A stretch of DNA of 16,062 nt from JAMWZF01 sp041628615. GTDB lineage: Bacteria; Pseudomonadota; Alphaproteobacteria; Rhodobacterales; Rhodobacteraceae. A program made the translations under genes and the position numbers. Shown piece after piece: positions 13,055 through 16,062 of this stretch; positions within the stretch are counted from its first letter, which is position 1, and every line of letters begins with the position of its first letter. The notes under the pieces were generated by a model. The model had not been told where the DNA came from. It saw nothing but the letters and a program-made list of their open reading frames with translations, and searched no databases. The DNA lies in assembly GCA_041628615.1 (NCBI GenBank), contig JBFKOW010000073.1, forward strand, positions 1 to 16,062. Direction: 5' to 3'.

Positions 13055-13882
13055 TTTCACCGCGCCGAAGGTGAGGCCGCGGACGAGTTGTTTCTGGCTG
13101 AACCAGCCAAGGATGAGGATCGGGGCGATTGCCATGGTCGAGGCCGCGCTGAGCTTGGCGAAGAACAGGCCCTCGGGGCTTGAGTAGCTGGCGATGAACG
13201 CCGTGAGCGGCGCCGCGTTGACAGCGGTGAGGTTCAGCGTCCAGAACGCTTCGTTCCAGGCGAGGATGAAGTTGAGAAGCATCGTGGAGGCGATACCGGG
13301 AACGGCCATCGGGGTGAGGATGTAGAGGATTTCTTCCCTCAGGCTCGCGCCGTCCATCCGCGCGGCTTCAAGGATGTCGACGGGGATCTCCTTGAAGTAG
13401 GTGTAGAGCATCCAGACGATGATCGGCAGGTTGATCAGCATCATGACGACAACCAGACCGGAGCGGCTGTCGAGCAGGCCCAGCTGGATGAAGAGCAGGT
13501 AGATCGGGTAGAGCACGCCCACCGCCGGCAGCATCTTGGTCGAGAGCATCCACAGCAGGATGTCCTTGGTCCGGTGCGAGGGCACGAAGGCCATGGACCA
13601 GGCCGCGGGAACGGCGACGATGAGGCCGAGAATGGTCGAGCCGCCGGCGATGATGATCGAGTTCCACAGGAACCGCGCGTAGTTCGAGCGCTCCATGACG
13701 ACGCCGTAGTTTTCCAGCGTCCAGTCGAACCCGAGGAAGATCGGCGGACTCGCGATGGCCTGCGCCTCGGTCTTGAACGAGGTCAGGATGGTCCACAGGA
13801 TCGGGAAGAAGATCAGCAGGCCGACGGACCATGAGGCGGCTGTGTTGATCAGCTTGCGGCGGGGTGTGACGGCACGTGCCAT
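13052..13882 (-). CDS. smoG: Polyol ABC transporter permease SmoG
   Basis: Inner-membrane permease of the MalG type in the sorbitol/mannitol importer. From the ATG at 13882 there are 276 residues, usual for MalG-like subunits. The same frame is open upstream into smoF, but those residues are arginine/histidine-rich noise and do not look like a permease. A first membrane helix at about 16-34 (SVGLLIFFPILWTILTSF) is followed by five more. The cytoplasmic EAA loop EAARMDGASLREEILYILTP is at 172-191 and docks onto the ATPase SmoK. The C-terminus QKQLVRGLTFGAVK is typical of the family. The start lies 2 nt after the smoF stop without a strong Shine-Dalgarno sequence, pointing to coupled translation with smoF. 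Confidence 0.95.
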   Translation of the reverse strand: MARAVTPRRKLINTAASWSVGLLIFFPILWTILTSFKTEAQAIASPPIFLGFDWTLENYGVVMERSNYARFLWNSIIIAGGSTILGLIVAVPAAWSMAFVPSHRTKDILLWMLSTKMLPAVGVLYPIYLLFIQLGLLDSRSGLVVVMMLINLPIIVWMLYTYFKEIPVDILEAARMDGASLREEILYILTPMAVPGIASTMLLNFILAWNEAFWTLNLTAVNAAPLTAFIASYSSPEGLFFAKLSAASTMAIAPILILGWFSQKQLVRGLTFGAVK

Positions 13883-13884
13883 GG

Positions 13885-14751
13885 TCAGCGATCCAGGTTC
13901 TTGCCGACGATCCGCATCAGGAAGATCGCGACGATGTTTGCGAGGATGATGGCGTAGACACCACCGGCTGATCCCAGGCCGACATTCTGGCTTTCCAGCA
14001 CGCGCTGGAAGATCAGGTACGACAGGGTCCGCGTTCCGAAGGCGCCGCCGGTGGTCACGAAGATCTCGGCGAAGATCGCCAGAAGGAAGATCGTCTGGAT
14101 CAGGATCACGATGGTGATCGCGCGGCTCAGGTGCGGAAGAATGATGTAGATGAAGCGCTGCGGGAACGGCGCGCCGTCCATTTCCGCGGCTTCCAGTTGC
14201 TCGCCGTCGAGGGACTGGAACGCGGTCAGAAGGATCAGCGTCGAGAAGGGCAGCCATTGCCAGCTGACGATCATGATGATCGACGGCATCGCGGCGTCGG
14301 AAAGCCAGCTCACCGGATCGGCGCCGAAGAACCGCCACAGGTGCGCGAGAAGCCCGTTGGTGGGATCCATGAACATGTTCTTCCACACCAGCGCCGAAAC
14401 CGTGGGCATCACGAAGAAGGGCGCGATCACGAGGATGCGGACGACGCCCTGGCCCCACATCGGCTGATCGAGCAGCATGGCGATGAGGATGCCGAAGATC
14501 ACCGTGATGACGAGGACGCCGCCGACGATGACCAGCGTGGTCTGCACCGAGGGCCAGAAGGAAGACGACGTCACGAAGCGAACGTAGTTGTCGAAGCCGG
14601 TCCAGCCCTGGTCTCCGCCACGTAGCGGCAGGTAGGTGCGAAACGAGAACCAGAGGGTCATGATCAACGGCACGAGCATCCAGCCCAGGAGCAGGACAAC
14701 GGCGGGCGCCATCATCAGCCGGGCCGCAGATCGGGAAGCCTTGGTAGCCAT
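13885..14751 (-). CDS. smoF: Polyol ABC transporter permease SmoF
   Basis: Inner-membrane permease of the MalF type that pairs with SmoG. From the ATG at 14751 there are 288 residues with six hydrophobic segments, the first at about 12-35. The EAA loop EAAEMDGAPFPQRFIYIILP is at 187-206. The start was chosen over the ATG at 14760 because the AGGAG at 14761-14765 touches that upstream ATG, which leaves no spacing, but sits an ideal 9 nt before the ATG at 14751. The protein lacks the large periplasmic insertion seen in enterobacterial MalF, as usual for alphaproteobacterial sugar permeases. smoE lies 132 nt upstream, and smoG starts 2 nt downstream. Confidence 0.95.
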   Translation of the reverse strand: MATKASRSAARLMMAPAVVLLLGWMLVPLIMTLWFSFRTYLPLRGGDQGWTGFDNYVRFVTSSSFWPSVQTTLVIVGGVLVITVIFGILIAMLLDQPMWGQGVVRILVIAPFFVMPTVSALVWKNMFMDPTNGLLAHLWRFFGADPVSWLSDAAMPSIIMIVSWQWLPFSTLILLTAFQSLDGEQLEAAEMDGAPFPQRFIYIILPHLSRAITIVILIQTIFLLAIFAEIFVTTGGAFGTRTLSYLIFQRVLESQNVGLGSAGGVYAIILANIVAIFLMRIVGKNLDR

Positions 14752-14760
14752 TGGGAACAT

Positions 14761-14765
14761 CTCCT
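14761..14765 (-). promoter_or_regulatory. smoF ribosome binding site that decides the start
   Basis: AGGAG on the minus strand. It abuts the ATG at 14760 and is 9 nt from the ATG at 14751, so it supports initiation at 14751. Confidence 0.75.
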
Positions 14766-14836
14766 GCGTGGACGGAGTACGTCTGTGCAGCCCGTCATCT
14801 CGCGGACATGCCGAAGATCTGCGGGCCCCGTTGCGT

Positions 14837-14863
14837 CGGGGGGCGACATGCGGCCGCCCCCCG
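14837..14863 (-). promoter_or_regulatory. Intercistronic hairpin between smoE and smoF
   Basis: Perfect 9-bp inverted repeat (CGGGGGGCG at 14837-14845, complement at 14855-14863) with a 9-nt loop, 20 nt after the smoE stop. A competing 5-bp stem (CCCCG at 14826-14830 with CGGGG at 14837-14841) shares one arm. No T-run follows on the minus strand. As after urtA, it most likely protects the binding-protein message or limits read-through into the permease genes; this is inferred from position. Confidence 0.6.
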
Positions 14864-14883
14864 GCAAGGAGTTCCGGAACGGC

Positions 14884-16062
14884 TTAGCGGTAGCCCGCCG
14901 CCTCCATCGTCTCGTTGGTCAGAGCCTGGGCCTTCTCGAGCGCCTCGTCGATCGACTGCTGACCGGCGTAGGCTGCCGAGAACTCCTGGCTGACCTCGGT
15001 CGCGAGGCCCGCGAACTCGGGGATGGCAACGAACTGGATGCCGACATAGGGCACCGGATCGACGGTCGGATCGGTCGGATCAGCCGCGTTGATCGAGTCC
15101 AGGGTCATCTTCGCGAACGGGACTTCCTGGTATTCAGGGGTCTCGTAGAGCGAGGTGCGGGCGCCCGGCGGAACGTTGGCCCAGCCTTCGTTCGCCGCGA
15201 CCAGCTCGATGTAGTCCTTCGAGGTGGCCCACTCGATGAACGCCTTCGCGGCCTCTTCCTTCTGGGTACCGGCCGGGATGGCGAGCGCCCAGGCCCAGAG
15301 CCAGTTCGACCGCTTGTCCACGCCCTCGGCGTTCGGCGCCAGCGCGAAGCCGACATGCTCGGCGACGGTGGAGTCGTTGGGGTTGGTCACGAAGGACGCG
15401 GCCACGGTGGCGTCGATCCACATGCCGCACTTGCCCTGCTGGAACAGCGAAAGGTTCTCGTTGAAGCCGTTGGTCGCGTAGCCCTCGGGGCCGTAGCTGT
15501 TCATCAGGTCGACGTAGAATTCCAGCGCGGCCTTCCACTCGGGCTGGTCGAACTGGGCGTTCCACTCCTCGTCGAACCAGCGCGCGCCGAAGGAGTTGCC
15601 GGTGACGGTGATGAAGGCGCCGCCCTCACCCCAGCCGGCCTTGCCGCGCAGGCAGATGCCGTTGATGTCGTTCGCCGGATCGTCCATCGCCGCCGCGGCC
15701 TCGCGGATGAATTCCCAGGTCGGCGCATCGGGCATTTCCAGACCGGCCTTTTCCATCAGGTCGGTGCGGTACATGACCATCGACGACTCGCCGTAGAACG
15801 GCGCGGCGTAAAGCGTGCCGTCATAGCTGAGGCCGGCCCGCATCGCGGGAAGGATATCATCGGCGTCATACTCTTCCGACAAATCGTCCAGCGGCACCAG
15901 CCAGCCATTGGCGGCCCAGATCGGGGTTTCGTACATGCCGATGGTCATCAGGTCGAAGGCGCCGCCCTTGGCGGAAATGTCGGTGGTCACACGCTGACGC
16001 AGCGTGTTCTCTTCCAAGGTCACCCACTCGACCTGGTGGCCGGTCTTTTCAGTGAAGTCGTC
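14884..16062 (-). CDS. smoE: Polyol-binding protein SmoE (5' end off the window)
   Basis: Periplasmic substrate-binding protein of the sorbitol/mannitol ABC importer (solute-binding family 1, MalE-like). The window holds 392 codons plus the stop and is open at its right edge, where translation begins DDFTEKTGHQVEW. The signal peptide and about 40 residues are missing compared with the usual ~436. Recognisable parts are FDLMTIGMYETPIWAANGWL, the hinge-side APFYGESSMVMYRTDLMEKAGL, GKCGMWIDATVAASFV and GIQFVAIPEFAGLATEVSQEF near the end. A GTG at 16023 starts an open stretch but is internal to the family alignment, so it is not the true start. It is the first gene seen of the operon. The promoter and any regulator lie beyond 16062. 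Confidence 0.93.
   Translation of the reverse strand, partial: DDFTEKTGHQVEWVTLEENTLRQRVTTDISAKGGAFDLMTIGMYETPIWAANGWLVPLDDLSEEYDADDILPAMRAGLSYDGTLYAAPFYGESSMVMYRTDLMEKAGLEMPDAPTWEFIREAAAAMDDPANDINGICLRGKAGWGEGGAFITVTGNSFGARWFDEEWNAQFDQPEWKAALEFYVDLMNSYGPEGYATNGFNENLSLFQQGKCGMWIDATVAASFVTNPNDSTVAEHVGFALAPNAEGVDKRSNWLWAWALAIPAGTQKEEAAKAFIEWATSKDYIELVAANEGWANVPPGARTSLYETPEYQEVPFAKMTLDSINAADPTDPTVDPVPYVGIQFVAIPEFAGLATEVSQEFSAAYAGQQSIDEALEKAQALTNETMEAAGYR

Noticed and set aside
12069..13187. Long plus-strand open frame opposite smoK
   Set aside because: It is antisense to a complete ABC ATPase with all its motifs; its own translation has no domain.
13883..14458. Upstream extension of the smoG frame into smoF
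   Set aside because: The stretch is out of frame with smoF and has shadow composition. SmoG begins naturally at 13882, right after the smoF stop.

Overview
The window is a GC-rich (roughly two thirds G+C) stretch of an alphaproteobacterial chromosome, most likely from the Rhodobacteraceae (Rhodobacter/Paracoccus/Rhodovulum type). The main support is a polyol operon whose gene order matches the smoEFGKS-mtlK operon described in Rhodobacter sphaeroides. Codon use and GC content look even throughout. I see no insertion sequence, phage gene, tRNA, rRNA or CRISPR array.

Left part (1-3803), minus strand: a urea-uptake operon enters the window from the right. urtA (periplasmic urea-binding protein) is followed by urtB (permease with a long periplasmic N-terminal region), which runs off the left edge. 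The remaining urt genes (urtCDE) would lie beyond position 1. A strong hairpin sits between urtA and urtB. Upstream of urtA, on the same strand, is a small unrecognised exported protein, separated from urtA by about 310 bases without a gene.

Middle (3803-8571): one very large minus-strand gene encodes a 1491-residue cysteine-free acidic protein. Its order is N-terminal RTX calcium-binding repeats, two Ig/cadherin-like domains, three lamin-tail-like domains (two of them a recent tandem duplication), an OB-fold-like region, and a C-terminal endonuclease/exonuclease/phosphatase domain of the ExeM/NucH type. It has no Sec signal peptide and looks like a type I secretion substrate, that is, an extracellular DNase. 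A good terminator hairpin follows it. Its start faces that of phnM across a structured intergenic region of about 190 bases.

Right part (8572-16062): phnM, a phosphonate-pathway diphosphatase gene without other phn genes beside it, is on the plus strand. It converges on mtlK, and the two stop codons lie inside the arms of one perfect inverted repeat. The rest is the minus-strand polyol operon, transcribed from right to left: smoE (binding protein, 5' end off the window), smoF and smoG (permeases), smoK (ATPase), smoS (sorbitol dehydrogenase, short-chain family) and mtlK (mannitol dehydrogenase, long-chain family). Spacing is tight (2 nt, 11 nt, a 4-nt overlap, 25 nt), except for a 132-nt gap with a hairpin after smoE.

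Taken together the window is rich in nutrient acquisition: urea, extracellular DNA, organophosphonate, and sorbitol/mannitol. The transport systems are familiar. The least ordinary items are the architecture of the giant nuclease with its recent internal duplication, the orphan phnM, the stop-codon-spanning hairpin, and the small exported protein next to urtA.
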